DNA of 64,000 bases, from the NCBI GenBank assembly GCA_001414325.1, contig LLKB01000006.1, forward strand, positions 62,001 through 126,000, given 5' to 3'. Positions within the stretch are counted from its first letter, which is position 1. Every line of letters starts with the position of its first letter. This stretch comes from Butyribacter intestini (GTDB lineage: Bacteria; Bacillota; Clostridia; Lachnospirales; Lachnospiraceae). The position numbers were made by a program, and so were the translations under genes. Positions 15,862-25,061 of the stretch are shown here, one piece after another. The notes under the pieces were generated by a model, which had not been told where the DNA came from, made no database searches, and saw only the letters and a program-made list of their open reading frames with translations.

Positions 15862-17118
15862 ATGTCAAGAAGATGTGTGATAACCGGTATGGGTGTTGTA
15901 AGCCCGCTTGGAAGTACAGTGGATAGTATGTGGGAAAATGCCAAGAACGGTGTTTGTGGAATTGATAATATCACAAAATTTGATGCAACAGATTTTAAAG
16001 TAAAAGTAGCAGGTGAAGTCAGGGATTTTGATGCGGAAAAATATATGACTAAAAAAGACATCAAGAGAAATGACCCATTTGCCGTATATGCTATGGGTGC
16101 TGCTGTTCAGGCTATGGATGACAGCGGTATCGATATGGAAAAAGAGGATGCCTCAAGAGTAGGTGTTATCTTTGGTTCAGGTGTAGGCGGGCTTGGAACG
16201 ATGCAGCAGCAGGTTACGAGAATGAACGAAAAAGGAGCTTCAAGGGTTTCACCTATGTTTATACCTATGACTATAGGAAATATGGCAGCAGGAAATATTG
16301 CTATAAGATTTGGTGCAAAGGGTATAAATGAAGATATAGTTACAGCCTGCGCAACAGCTACAAGCAGTATCGGTGCAGCTTTTAGAAATATCATTCACGG
16401 CTATGCGGATGTTATCATTACGGGAGGTGCAGAGGCTGGTCTTTGTGAGATAGGTATCGCAGGATTTACAAATCTTACGGCACTTTCAACAAATCCGGAT
16501 CCAAAGGATGCGTGCAAGCCTTTTGATAAGAACAGGGATGGATTCGTGCTCGGTGACGGTGCAGGAGCACTTGTAGTTGAAGAACTTGAACACGCTCTTG
16601 CAAGAAATGCAACTATATATGGAGAAATTGTCGGATATGGTGCAACGAGTGATGCATATCACATTACTCTTCCTGAAAAGACAGGAGCTGGTGCGGCAAA
16701 AGCCATGGAGCTTGCAATGGAAGAAGCTGGAATAAAACCGGAGCAGGTTTCATATATAAATGCACATGGAACAAGTACACCGGCAAACGACTCAACAGAG
16801 ACAAATGCAATCAAACTCGCGTTTGGTGATGCGGCAAAAGATGTTGCCATAAGCTCTACAAAATCAATGACAGGACATTTGCTTGGAGCAGCAGGAGCAG
16901 TTGAAGCGGTAATGTGTGTTAAGGCATTACAGGATGATATACTTCCACCAACAATAAATTATAAGACACCTGATGAGGAATGTGACCTTGATTATATTCC
17001 AAATGAGGCAAGAAAGGTTGAAAAAGCTGAATATGCGTTATCAAATTCACTTGGATTTGGTGGACATAATGCAGTGCTCTGTTTTAAAAAGTGGGGGGAA
17101 CAAAATGAAATTCGATGA
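15862..17118 (+). CDS. fabF: 3-oxoacyl-ACP synthase II (FabF)
   Basis: This is the elongation condensing enzyme, 418 residues. The catalytic triad is C163 (VTACATATSS), H302 (NAHGTSTPANDSTE) and H339 (KSMTGHLLGAAGA). The N-terminus RRCVITGMGVVSPLG is diagnostic. The stop overlaps the accB start by 14 nt, suggesting coupled translation of elongation and carboxylase genes. FabF from this group also sets chain length and temperature response in E. coli; that is not testable here. Confidence 0.95.
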   Translation: MSRRCVITGMGVVSPLGSTVDSMWENAKNGVCGIDNITKFDATDFKVKVAGEVRDFDAEKYMTKKDIKRNDPFAVYAMGAAVQAMDDSGIDMEKEDASRVGVIFGSGVGGLGTMQQQVTRMNEKGASRVSPMFIPMTIGNMAAGNIAIRFGAKGINEDIVTACATATSSIGAAFRNIIHGYADVIITGGAEAGLCEIGIAGFTNLTALSTNPDPKDACKPFDKNRDGFVLGDGAGALVVEELEHALARNATIYGEIVGYGATSDAYHITLPEKTGAGAAKAMELAMEEAGIKPEQVSYINAHGTSTPANDSTETNAIKLAFGDAAKDVAISSTKSMTGHLLGAAGAVEAVMCVKALQDDILPPTINYKTPDEECDLDYIPNEARKVEKAEYALSNSLGFGGHNAVLCFKKWGEQNEIR

Positions 17119-17605
17119 AGTTAAAGAACTTATCGCTATTTTTGAAAAAAGCGATATGGGTGAGATGGAGATAAAACTTGACGGTGATAGTGTGCATCTT
17201 GGAAGAAATGCTTCATTTTCTGTTGGAAACAGTGAAACGGAGACAGTAAAAACCGTTATAGCGGGAGCAGAAAGTGGCATGGTATCTGCGGTACAGACAA
17301 ATGGTGCAGTTTCTAATGATACTGATATAAACCAGACTGCAGATGTGGAAAAAGAAAGCATGTCAGCAGATGACAAACTTGTCACAGCACCTATTGTTGG
17401 AACATATTATCAGAGTCAGGCACCTGATAAGCCGCCTTTTGTAAAGGTTGGCGATACGGTTGCCAAAGGTGATGTAGTATGTATCATAGAAGCAATGAAG
17501 TTTATGAATGAAGTTGTAAGTGAAGTAAGCGGAAAAATAGTTGAAGTTCTTGTAGAGGACGGAGAGTTTGTCGAGTTTGGACAGCCGCTTTTCAGAGTTC
17601 AGTAG
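17105..17605 (+). CDS. accB: Biotin carboxyl carrier protein of acetyl-CoA carboxylase (AccB)
   Basis: AccB has 166 residues from the ATG encoding MKFDEVKELIAIFEKSDM, after GGGGGG at about 7 nt. A longer frame from 16973 only reads through fabF in another frame. The N-terminal helix pair is followed by a Thr/Ser/Ala/Val linker (residues about 45-90) and the biotinyl domain. The modified lysine lies in EAMKFMNEV, where Phe replaces the usual Met/Leu after Lys. The carrier moves carboxybiotin between AccC and AccAD. It lies between fabF and fabZ, as in related Clostridia. Confidence 0.93.
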   Translation: MKFDEVKELIAIFEKSDMGEMEIKLDGDSVHLGRNASFSVGNSETETVKTVIAGAESGMVSAVQTNGAVSNDTDINQTADVEKESMSADDKLVTAPIVGTYYQSQAPDKPPFVKVGDTVAKGDVVCIIEAMKFMNEVVSEVSGKIVEVLVEDGEFVEFGQPLFRVQ

Positions 17606-17762
17606 GTTGTATAAAAAGGATTTTTATGCGAAAAATTTTTTGCAATAAAACTTTAGATACAAATTTTTCAGTAAAAAATATTAAAAATAAAAAAGTTTCA
17701 GATGCAGTTTTGGGGCATCAGACTTTGTGCAGGAGCAGAGATAGAATAGGAGTAAATTTAAA

Positions 17763-18188
17763 ATGGCAATGGATATCAAGGAAATCATGAGCATAATTCC
17801 ACACAGACAGCCGTTTCTTCTTATCGACAGAGTTGAGGAGATAGTCGAGGGAGAGTCGGTTACGGCAATTAAGAATGTTACCTATAATGAACCGTTTTTT
17901 GCGGGGCATTTTCCAAACGAGCCTGTAATGCCGGGAGTGCTTATTGTTGAGGCTATGGCACAGGCAGGAGCAGTAGCTATATTGTCTATGGATGAGTTTA
18001 AGGGAAAGACAGCTTATTTTGGCGGGATAAATAAAGCTAAATTTAAGAAGAAAGTTGTTCCGGGAGATACACTCCGCCTTGAAGTTAAGATTGAAAAACT
18101 TAAGAAAAATGCAGGTATCGGACAGGGTACGGCTTATGTAGGTGACAAGGTGGCAGCACAGGCAGAACTTGTATTTATGATTGGTTAG
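17763..18188 (+). CDS. fabZ: 3-hydroxyacyl-ACP dehydratase (FabZ)
   Basis: FabZ dehydrates 3-hydroxyacyl-ACP to trans-2-enoyl-ACP. It has 141 residues of hot-dog fold. The catalytic His is H49 and Glu E63 in [31 protein letters not shown] at 14-24 is also family-typical. It is preceded by a 157-nt AT-rich gap with a weak hairpin (CAGATGC/GCATCAG near 17700) and ends 13 nt before accC. Confidence 0.94.
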   Translation: MAMDIKEIMSIIPHRQPFLLIDRVEEIVEGESVTAIKNVTYNEPFFAGHFPNEPVMPGVLIVEAMAQAGAVAILSMDEFKGKTAYFGGINKAKFKKKVVPGDTLRLEVKIEKLKKNAGIGQGTAYVGDKVAAQAELVFMIG

Positions 18189-18201
18189 AGGTGAAAACTT
18201 T

Positions 18202-19548
18202 ATGTTTGACAAAATTTTGATCGCAAATCGTGGAGAGATAGCAGTAAGGATAATAAGAGCGTGTCGAGAGATGGGGATAAAAACGGTTGCCGTATTTTCA
18301 GAGCCGGACAGGGAAGCACTTCACACACAGCTTGCAGATGAAGCAGTATGCATAGGTTCGGCAAAAGTCGGCGACAGTTATCTTGATATGAATAATATAA
18401 TCAGTGCCGCTGTTGAAAAGCAGGCACAGGCAATACATCCGGGATTTGGATTTTTGTCGGAAAACAGTATGTTTGCGGGTGTGTGTAAGGATTGCAATAT
18501 CAAATTTATCGGACCGAAAGGTTCGGTGATAGATGCACTTGGCAACAAGGCAAACGCAAGACAGATGATGATAAATGCAGGAGTACCTGTTATTCCGGGA
18601 AGTGACGGGATTCTCGCTGATGTTGAGCAGGCTTATGAAATGGCAGATAAGTTAGGTTATCCTGTCATTGTAAAAGCATCTGCCGGAGGCGGTGGAAAAG
18701 GAATAAGGATAGTCAGAAAAAAAGAAGAATTAAAAGAGGCATTTCTGTCAGCCCAGAGTGAGACAAAAGCTGCGTTTGGCGATGACTCAATGTATATGGA
18801 AAAACTTATCGAGGGTGCAAGACATGTTGAAGTGCAGATACTAGGTGATAGTTTTGGCAATGTGATACATCTCGGTGAGCGTGATTGTTCATTGCAAAGA
18901 AAGAATCAGAAAGTTTTAGAGGAAACACCGTGCGAAGTATTGTCAGAGAGCACAAGGGCAAAAATCTGTGATTCTGCTGTAAGAGCGGCTAAGGCAGCAG
19001 GTTATGAGAATGCAGGAACTATTGAATTTTTGTATGATGAAGATTCCGATAAATATTATTTTATGGAGATGAACACAAGAGTTCAGGTAGAGCATCCGAT
19101 AACCGAGATGGTGACGGGTGTTGATATTGTTAAAGAACAGATAAGAATTGCGGCAGGAGAGAAATTATTATATACACAGGATGACATAAAGATAAGCGGT
19201 CATGCGATAGAGTGCAGGATAAATGCAGAGAATCCGTCAAGGAATTTTGCACCATGTCCGGGTACGATAGATTATCTTTTAATGCCGTCAGGCGGTCTTG
19301 GACTCAGGGTAGACAGTGCGATATATCAGGGCTATGAGATACCGCCGTACTATGATTCCATGCTTGCAAAGGTTATCGTGCATGGCAGGGACAGGGACGA
19401 AGCGATAGCGAAAATGAAAAGAGCATTGTATGAATTTATAATAGAGGGTGTAGATACGAATATAGAATATCAGAACAAAATTCTTAATAATAAGCAGTTT
19501 GAAAAATGTCAGTATAATACATCATTTTTAGAAAATGTAAAATTGTAA
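18202..19548 (+). CDS. accC: Biotin carboxylase subunit of acetyl-CoA carboxylase (AccC)
   Basis: AccC has 448 residues. The start is the ATG encoding MFDKILIANRGEIAVRII, with AGAGGTG upstream; the upstream frame start at 18181 would overlap fabZ and has no site. The ATP-grasp glycine loop KASAGGGGKGIRIV (near residue 160) and the catalytic stretch MEMNTRVQVEHPITE (near 290) are intact. It carboxylates the AccB biotin using bicarbonate and ATP. Length matches the family. Confidence 0.95.
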   Translation: MFDKILIANRGEIAVRIIRACREMGIKTVAVFSEPDREALHTQLADEAVCIGSAKVGDSYLDMNNIISAAVEKQAQAIHPGFGFLSENSMFAGVCKDCNIKFIGPKGSVIDALGNKANARQMMINAGVPVIPGSDGILADVEQAYEMADKLGYPVIVKASAGGGGKGIRIVRKKEELKEAFLSAQSETKAAFGDDSMYMEKLIEGARHVEVQILGDSFGNVIHLGERDCSLQRKNQKVLEETPCEVLSESTRAKICDSAVRAAKAAGYENAGTIEFLYDEDSDKYYFMEMNTRVQVEHPITEMVTGVDIVKEQIRIAAGEKLLYTQDDIKISGHAIECRINAENPSRNFAPCPGTIDYLLMPSGGLGLRVDSAIYQGYEIPPYYDSMLAKVIVHGRDRDEAIAKMKRALYEFIIEGVDTNIEYQNKILNNKQFEKCQYNTSFLENVKL

Positions 19549-19633
19549 AATAATATTATGGCAGTTAATGTGTAATCTTTATTTTCTGTCTTTTACGATT
19601 GACTGTTAATCAGATGTTGGAGTGAGGCAGGTT

Positions 19634-20503
19634 ATGAATATTTTCAAGAAAAAAAGTTATTTTTCAGTAAGTGGTACAGAAGAAAAGAAAAAAACTGAAA
19701 AAAACAAAAAAAGTCAGGAACCATCAATTCCGGACGGTATGTGGATAAAATGTAATACTTGTAAAAACATAATATACAAAAAGGAAGTAACGGAATTTAA
19801 ACTCTGTCCGAACTGCGGAGCACATTTCAGGATGAGTCCTGCTGAGAGGATAAAGATAATATGTGATGAGGGCAGTTTCAAAGAACTTGATGCAGATATG
19901 TCAACAAAAAATCCCATGAATTATCCCGATTATGATAAGGTGATAAAAAAAGCAAAGGCAAAATCGGGCATAAAAGAGGGAGTTGTGACAGGTGAATGTA
20001 CGATAGGCGGATTTAAAACCGTTATAGCTATAATGGACAGTCACTTTATGATGGGGAGTATGGGTTCAGTTGTCGGTGAAAAGATAACAAGGGCAATAGA
20101 ATACTCAACAGAAAATGAACTTCCTATTATAATATTTACAACCTCAGGCGGTGCAAGGATGCAGGAGGGAATAGTTTCTCTTATGCAGATGGCAAAAACA
20201 GCGGAGGCAGTCGGACAACATGACGAGGCGGGACTTTTATATGTGACGGTGCTGACCGACCCGACAACAGGTGGGGTGACCGCAAGTTTTGCGATGCTTG
20301 GAGATATAATACTTGCCGAGCCGAAAGCACTTATTGGATTTGCAGGGCAGAGAGTTATACAGGGAACAATACACCAGAAACTTCCGGAGGGATTTCAGCG
20401 TGCAGAATTTCAGCTTGAGCATGGATTTGTAGATAGGATAGTCAACAGGGAAGATATGAGAGACGAACTTATCTCGATATTAAAACTGCATGAAGCTAAG
20501 TGA
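19634..20503 (+). CDS. accD: Acetyl-CoA carboxylase carboxyltransferase beta subunit (AccD)
   Basis: AccD has 289 residues from ATG 19634 (GAGG 7 nt upstream); a GTG at 19622 gives four more residues and is less likely. A Lys-rich N-terminal tail (about 30 residues) precedes a zinc ribbon, CNTC then CPNC. The carboxyltransferase core has the oxyanion-hole segments [11 protein letters not shown] and [15 protein letters not shown]. With AccA it transfers carboxyl from biotin to acetyl-CoA. The accA frame begins at its stop codon. Confidence 0.94.
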   Translation: MNIFKKKSYFSVSGTEEKKKTEKNKKSQEPSIPDGMWIKCNTCKNIIYKKEVTEFKLCPNCGAHFRMSPAERIKIICDEGSFKELDADMSTKNPMNYPDYDKVIKKAKAKSGIKEGVVTGECTIGGFKTVIAIMDSHFMMGSMGSVVGEKITRAIEYSTENELPIIIFTTSGGARMQEGIVSLMQMAKTAEAVGQHDEAGLLYVTVLTDPTTGGVTASFAMLGDIILAEPKALIGFAGQRVIQGTIHQKLPEGFQRAEFQLEHGFVDRIVNREDMRDELISILKLHEAK

Positions 20504-20526
20504 TTATTAAGAAAGGAAGTGCCAGT

Positions 20527-21324
20527 GTGAACAATGCAATGAAATCCGTAAGGATTGCAAGAAAGATAGACAGACCTAACACAAGAGAATTTATTGATAA
20601 ATTATTTGAAAACTTTATGGAAATGCACGGTGACAGACTGTTTGCGGATGATGGTTCGATAGTCGGAGGAATTGCGTCCTTTGAGGGAACACCAGTTACT
20701 GTCATAGGAATACAGAAAGGTCACACACTTGACGAAAATGTGGAATGTAATTTTGGAAGTCCAAACCCTGAGGGTTACAGAAAAGCATTAAGGCTCATGA
20801 AGCAGGCAGAAAAATTTCACAGACCTGTTATCACACTTGTAAATACGGCAGGAGCATTCTGCGGTATAGGAGCAGAAGAAAGAGGTCAGGGCGAGGCTAT
20901 TGCAAGAAACATAATGGAAATGTCAAGACTGAAAACTCCGATAATATCAATATTTACCGGAGAGGGCGGAAGTGGCGGAGCACTTGCACTCGCAGTAGCA
21001 GATGAAGTGTGGATGTTAGAGCACAGTCTTTATTCGGTACTCTCACCGGAGGGATTTGCAAGTATATTGTGGAGAGATTCGGAAAGAGTAGAAGAAGCCG
21101 CAGAACTCATGAAAATGACAGCAAACGAACTCTTAAAAAATGGTGTTGCAGACAGAATGTTTCCGGAACATAAAGATGGAATAGAAAATAATTTAAACTA
21201 CACAACAGACCAGATAAGAGAAGCACTCAGAAAAAAATTACCTGAACTCGTGAAAAAAGAAACAAAAACATTACTTGATGAGAGATATAAAAGATTTAGA
21301 AAATTCGGGGAATATGCAGAGTGA
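20527..21324 (+). CDS. accA: Acetyl-CoA carboxylase carboxyltransferase alpha subunit (AccA)
   Basis: AccA has 265 residues from the GTG at 20527 (AAAGGA 9 nt upstream). The family N-terminus normally begins 8-10 residues before the [17 protein letters not shown] block, which fits this start. A GTG at 20500, overlapping the accD stop, is the alternative. Diagnostic segments are [17 protein letters not shown] and [16 protein letters not shown]. It closes the fab/acc cluster. AccA and AccD are separate genes, as in most bacteria. The C-terminus ends with a Lys/Arg-rich helix. Confidence 0.93.
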   Translation: MNNAMKSVRIARKIDRPNTREFIDKLFENFMEMHGDRLFADDGSIVGGIASFEGTPVTVIGIQKGHTLDENVECNFGSPNPEGYRKALRLMKQAEKFHRPVITLVNTAGAFCGIGAEERGQGEAIARNIMEMSRLKTPIISIFTGEGGSGGALALAVADEVWMLEHSLYSVLSPEGFASILWRDSERVEEAAELMKMTANELLKNGVADRMFPEHKDGIENNLNYTTDQIREALRKKLPELVKKETKTLLDERYKRFRKFGEYAE

Positions 21325-21355
21325 TAAAACAGCCTTGCTTCTATCAAAACTATCA

Positions 21356-21382
21356 AATTTAACAGACAGTGTCTGTTAAATT
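21356..21382. promoter_or_regulatory. 27-bp perfect palindrome downstream of accA
   Basis: AATTTAACAGACA, one central G, then TGTCTGTTAAATT form an exact 13+1+13 palindrome. There is no T-run, so it is not a typical terminator. With such a small loop it looks more like a protein-binding site. No regulator is identified. Confidence 0.5.
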
Positions 21383-21449
21383 GTCATGGTCACATTATTG
21401 TGAACTGTTGACGATTTCAGACCCGGACAAACGCAGCTTCTATGAAAAA

Positions 21450-21493
21450 GAAACTAAAAAAGCCTTCTCCCCCAGCTATGCTGTGGGAGAAGG
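21450..21493 (-). terminator. Terminator of the cvfB-like gene
   Basis: CCTTCTCCCCCAG (21463-21475) pairs with CTGTGGGAGAAGG (21481-21493) with one mismatch. On the minus strand it is followed by a T-rich run (complement of 21450-21462), which fits the convergent minus-strand gene. Confidence 0.7.
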
Positions 21494-21531
21494 GGGAAAG
21501 TTGAAATGGTGGTTATTAACTTGATAAATTA

Positions 21532-22635
21532 TCAATCATTCAAATGAATACCGTCTTTTTCAATCGTTATAAGTCTTTCTTTATATAAATGTCCGATGGC
21601 ACGCTTAAATGCATTTTTGCTCATATGAAAACGGTTTTTAACCGCTTCTGAGTCAGATTTATCATTAAATGGAAGAAATCCATTTTCTCTCTGTAAAGTT
21701 TCATATATAAATGAAGCGTCATCATTCATTTGCTCAGGTATTTTTTTCTTGACACTTAAAGTAAGTCTGCCATCATCCATGACTTGTGCAACTCTTGCAT
21801 ATACCGGCTGGTTTATACGGTATTTTTCAAAAACTTCTTTTTTAGGAAGAAGTGCGGAATATTTATCATCAACTGCGATAAATACACCAAAATTGTCACT
21901 TATTTCATAGACACGACCGAAAACCTCATCATCTTTTTTATAAGGTGATTCATTTGAGAGGTGATTGTAGACCTTCATTGAAGCACAAAGTCTGTCACTT
22001 TTGTCAACATAGAGTGTGACAAGTACCGCGTCATCTTCTTTTACTTCATATGCCTGCTCTTTAAATGGAAGAAGAAGGTCTTTTGAGAGTCCCCAGTCGA
22101 GAAAAGCACCAATTTTTGTGACTTCCTTGACATAGAGCCTTGCAACTTGACCAAGTTCAATGGACGGTTCTTCCATAGTTGCAATAGGTCTGTCCTCTGA
22201 ATCTTTGTAAACAAACACATTTAGTACATCATTAAGCTGCGTGCCTTTTGGAACCTGTGATTTTGGCAGGAGTATCTTGTCACTGTCCTCACCGGTAGGA
22301 GTGTTTAAAAATACTCCAAAATCAGTTGTTTTTACAACTATAAGTTCCTGGGTTTTACCGATTGGGATGGCTGATTTCTTTTTTTGATCCTCATCTCTGT
22401 GTTTATCTGAGTAATGATTTTTGTCAGAAAAGCTATGTCTGTTATCATTTCCGTTTTGTCTGTTAAAGCGGTTTCGCACATCCTTTTTGTCATTTCTGTC
22501 GAAACTGCCTCGTCTGTCTTTTTTGTCAAATCCGTCCCGCCTGTTATTTTTTTCATATCTGTCATTTTTTCTGTGACTGTTATGGGAATATGTTCTGTCA
22601 TCATTTCTGCCGCCATAAGTTCTTTCGTTTTTCAA
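21532..22635 (-). CDS. cvfB: CvfB/YitL-like S1-domain RNA-binding protein with a charged N-terminal extension
   Basis: The protein has tandem S1-like domains (GKTQELIVVKTTDFGVFL, ELGQVARLYVKEVTKIGAFLDWG, GRVYEISDNFGVFIAVDD) and a C-terminal winged helix (SKNAFKRAIGHLYKERLITIEKDGI), as in CvfB/YitL. I place the start at TTG 22635, ten nt after GGAGG, giving about 367 residues. The ATG at 22683 lies inside a palindromic 5'-UTR hairpin (22663-22704) and upstream of the ribosome site. Residues 1 to about 90 are an Arg/Lys/Asp/Asn-rich disordered extension with repeated DRN and KKD patterns, absent from Staphylococcus and Bacillus CvfB. It probably adds RNA contacts. Substrate RNA is unknown. Confidence 0.82.
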   Translation of the reverse strand: MKNERTYGGRNDDRTYSHNSHRKNDRYEKNNRRDGFDKKDRRGSFDRNDKKDVRNRFNRQNGNDNRHSFSDKNHYSDKHRDEDQKKKSAIPIGKTQELIVVKTTDFGVFLNTPTGEDSDKILLPKSQVPKGTQLNDVLNVFVYKDSEDRPIATMEEPSIELGQVARLYVKEVTKIGAFLDWGLSKDLLLPFKEQAYEVKEDDAVLVTLYVDKSDRLCASMKVYNHLSNESPYKKDDEVFGRVYEISDNFGVFIAVDDKYSALLPKKEVFEKYRINQPVYARVAQVMDDGRLTLSVKKKIPEQMNDDASFIYETLQRENGFLPFNDKSDSEAVKNRFHMSKNAFKRAIGHLYKERLITIEKDGIHLND

Positions 22636-22662
22636 AATTAAAGGTCCTCCGTTCTGTTGTGA

Positions 22663-22704
22663 TGTACTCTCGGAATTCTTCATTCAGAAGATTCTGGGAG
22701 TACA
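22663..22704 (-). repeat. 5'-UTR palindromic hairpin family, copy A (cvfB leader)
   Basis: The 42-nt near-perfect palindrome has arms TGTACTCTCGGAAT and ATTCTGGGAGTACA (two wobbles) plus inner TCTTC/GAAGA pairing. It ends 27 nt before the proposed TTG start. Relatives are at 40894, 51643, 58526 and 60584. Confidence 0.75.
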
Positions 22705-22754
22705 TTTTGTTAAGTTGACAATAAGTTGCCAGAGTTTTGTATTAAAAATAAGTA

Positions 22755-22801
22755 TAACAGTTCAGTTTTTCATTTGTTATGTTATTATTGCTGAACTGTT
22801 A
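22755..22801. repeat. Short AACAGTTCAG inverted-repeat element
   Basis: TAACAGTTCAG (22755-22765) and CTGAACTGTTA (22791-22801) are exact inverted repeats around 25 AT-rich nt. The same ends bound the larger element at 51231-51418. Single or degenerate arms occur at 42826 and 25758. Confidence 0.65.
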
Positions 22802-22843
22802 CAAATAAGTATATAATTTTTACAAAAAAAAATCCAGTTAAAA

Positions 22844-22872
22844 TTGAAATTTGTGCAAAATTGCGTTATACT
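22844..22872 (+). promoter_or_regulatory. Predicted sigma-A promoter upstream of ridA
   Basis: TTGAAA (22844-22849) and TATACT (22867-22872) are separated by 17 nt. The distance to ridA (about 310 nt) is long, so it may also drive an unrecognised small RNA. Confidence 0.55.
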
Positions 22873-23188
22873 GTAAATTGTAGGAAAATTTATGTAAATT
22901 TAATAATATTAAACAAGCAGCAGAGCAGGTCACAGATATCCACCTGACTGATACTAAAGCAAACATATTAAAAAGTTAGTGTGAAATATTCCATATATGC
23001 AAGAATTTTCATACTATGTACAAAAAACATGTGTAGAAATGAAGGTTAATATTATATGGATTAAAACAAAAAACGGATAAGCGTGGAGCTGATATGGTGA
23101 AAATCATTATACATATCAAATTGTGTGATTAACAAAAATATATAGTTTGACGATTATCTAAGACAAAAACAGAAAAGAGGTTATTTAA

Positions 23189-23566
23189 ATGAAAAACATT
23201 ATCAGTACAGACAAAGCACCGGCGGCAATAGGACCATATTCTCAGGCAGTTGAAGTAAACGGTCTTGTATTTACATCAGGGGTTGTTCCTATCGACCCTG
23301 CTACGGGAGAACTTGTTACGGGACCGGCTGAAGTTCAGGCAGAGAGAGCTTTTAAGAGTCTTAAGGCACTTCTCGAAGCGGCAGGTTCGTCAACTGCGAA
23401 TGTTATCAAGACAACGGTTTTTATCAGTGATATGAATGATTTTGGCAAGATTAATGAAGTATATGCAAAATATTTTGAAGAGCCATATCCGGCAAGATCA
23501 TGTGTAGAGGTTGCAAGACTTCCTAAGGATGTTGCTATAGAGATAGAGGCTGTAGCCACAAAATAG
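23189..23566 (+). CDS. ridA: RidA-family enamine/imine deaminase
   Basis: RidA hydrolyses reactive enamines and imines (for example 2-aminoacrylate) released by PLP enzymes. It has 125 residues with AGAGG before the ATG. Family markers are GPYSQAVEVNGLVFTSG near the N-terminus and the active-site region EEPYPARSCVEVARLPKDV, whose Arg binds the substrate carboxylate. It is normally a trimer. It is monocistronic or linked to the next gene by a 62-nt gap with no terminator. Confidence 0.93.
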   Translation: MKNIISTDKAPAAIGPYSQAVEVNGLVFTSGVVPIDPATGELVTGPAEVQAERAFKSLKALLEAAGSSTANVIKTTVFISDMNDFGKINEVYAKYFEEPYPARSCVEVARLPKDVAIEIEAVATK

Positions 23567-23628
23567 CTGATTTTTAAGTTACTGCCAATACTAACATTAT
23601 AGACAACAGCATATTAGAGAGGTAGGAT

Positions 23629-24732
23629 ATGGAGAGAATACAGTTGAGAAAACAGCTTATCAAGTGTTGTGTATTTGCAATTTCGCAATTAGTTATTGTA
23701 TCAGGAACATTCATTCTGAAATCCGAAAAGGCAGAGGCGGCTGGCAATAATCTTGCTATATCTATTGCTAACGACTATGTAAATATCAGAAATAAACCAT
23801 CATTAAATGGAAAAGTAAAAGGAAGGCTTTATAGAGGAAGTGCAGTTTATATTACAAGAACATATAAAAACGGATGGGCACTTATAAAAAGCGGAAATTT
23901 CAGAGGATACATAAAAAAAGAATTTCTTGCAACCGGCACAAAGGCTAGACAGCTTGCAAGAAAATATGGAGTCAAATACATAACCGTAAAAAAGAATGTC
24001 GGTGCACTAAATGTGCGGGAAAAGACCAGCAAAAAAGCCAAAATAATTACTTCTATAGGTTCGGGAGAAAGTTTTTATGTAAGAAAATTATGTGGGAAAA
24101 GCTGGGTTCGCATATCTGTTGACGGGGAACAGGGATATGTGGCAAGAAATTATGTCAATCTCAGAGTGAAATATAAGCATCCTGTTTCAATCGCTCAGGT
24201 AAAAGCTGAAGAAAAGAAACAGGAAACTACCACTAAGAAAGATACTACTACAACTAAGAATAGTACAACCACGACAAAGAACAGCACGACTAAAAAAGAC
24301 TCAACTACGACCACGAAAGACAGCACAACATTAAGTGAGGAAACAGATAACACAAATGATACAGCAAAGAAAAAAGTAACCGGAAGCCAAATAGCTAATT
24401 ATGCAAAGAAATTTTTGGGAAATCCGTATAAATATGGAGGAACAAGCCTTACAAATGGAGCAGATTGTTCAGGATTTACACAGAGCATATATAAGGAGTT
24501 TGGATATGATATTCCAAGAACTTCGCTTGAGCAGTCATCGTATGGGACAAAAGTTTCAGTTTCTTCAATAAAACAGGGTGATTTGGTTTTTTATCAGAGT
24601 GGAAAAACAGTTGGTCATGTTGCATTGTATATAGGTGATGGGGAAGTGATTCATGCAAGTAATGAGAAAGACGGCATAAAAATATCAAAAATGAATTACA
24701 GGACGCCGTATTGTATTAGAAGAATTGTCTGA
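23629..24732 (+). CDS. Secreted NlpC/P60 cell-wall endopeptidase with two SH3 domains
   Basis: The 367-residue precursor has a basic start and a hydrophobic helix (residues about 10-32), with a likely cleavage after AEA (37). Two bacterial SH3 domains follow (about 42-102, VNIRNKPSLNGKV; about 117-180, LNVREKTSKKAKI). A Thr/Lys/Ser-rich linker of repeated TTTTK units spans about 198-235. The NlpC/P60 domain has catalytic C280 (GADCSGFTQSIY), H330 (VGHVALYIGDG) and H342 (VIHASN). It should cleave peptide stems of peptidoglycan, as in cell separation enzymes. The DNA encoding the linker is itself repetitive and could vary in length between strains. Confidence 0.88.
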   Translation: MERIQLRKQLIKCCVFAISQLVIVSGTFILKSEKAEAAGNNLAISIANDYVNIRNKPSLNGKVKGRLYRGSAVYITRTYKNGWALIKSGNFRGYIKKEFLATGTKARQLARKYGVKYITVKKNVGALNVREKTSKKAKIITSIGSGESFYVRKLCGKSWVRISVDGEQGYVARNYVNLRVKYKHPVSIAQVKAEEKKQETTTKKDTTTTKNSTTTTKNSTTKKDSTTTTKDSTTLSEETDNTNDTAKKKVTGSQIANYAKKFLGNPYKYGGTSLTNGADCSGFTQSIYKEFGYDIPRTSLEQSSYGTKVSVSSIKQGDLVFYQSGKTVGHVALYIGDGEVIHASNEKDGIKISKMNYRTPYCIRRIV

Positions 24733-24781
24733 CAATTTAAAAGTTAAATGTGAATAGTAAAAACAATTATAAACAAAAAGT

Positions 24782-24942
24782 TGTTGATAACTGACATAAA
24801 ATGTTGATAAGTTTTAGCACAAGGTCATTAATCGACAATAAATTAACATAAAATGTTGATAAATCGACAGTAAAGAGAGCCGTATAATGTCGAAAAATGC
24901 GAAAAAATTGAGTTATGCACTAAGTTATCAACATTATCAACA
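24782..24942. promoter_or_regulatory. Cluster of five TTATCAACA/TGTTGATAA boxes (DnaA-box-like)
   Basis: Exact nonamers are TGTTGATAA at 24782-24790, 24802-24810 and 24854-24862, and TTATCAACA at 24925-24933 and 24934-24942, the last two in tandem. TTATCAACA differs by one base from the DnaA box TTATCCACA. Two copies sit in a longer direct repeat (ACATAAAATGTTGATAA). dnaA and dnaN are not in the window, so this need not be the chromosomal origin. Confidence 0.5.
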
Positions 24943-24948
24943 AAATTG

Positions 24949-24990
24949 AAATCCACAGGTTGTCAATAAAACCTGTGGATTTCTTTTATC
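24949..24990 (+). terminator. Terminator after the box cluster
   Basis: AAATCCACAGGT (24949-24960) pairs exactly with ACCTGTGGATTT (24971-24982), followed by CTTTTAT. Confidence 0.75.
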
Positions 24991-25061
24991 AGACATTTTG
25001 TTAATAACATAACGTAAAGACCAAAAACAGATGGTAATGCAGCAATTTGCATATAAATATG

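Larger units (their letters stand above)
22705..23188 (+). other. Non-coding gap between cvfB and ridA
   Basis: This AT-rich stretch holds the inverted repeat at 22755-22801 and the promoter at 22844. A transcript from that promoter would have a leader of about 310 nt before ridA. Within it, CAGGT/CACCTG near 22926-22950 could form a small hairpin. I see no open frame and no recognisable riboswitch. Confidence 0.5.

Noticed and set aside
17718-18212. 164-codon open frame on the - strand
   Set aside because: Antisense to fabZ, which has intact catalytic residues; no start signal.
22636-22683. ATG start for the cvfB-like gene at 22683
   Set aside because: These codons are part of a repeated 5'-UTR hairpin and lie upstream of the GGAGG that serves TTG 22635.
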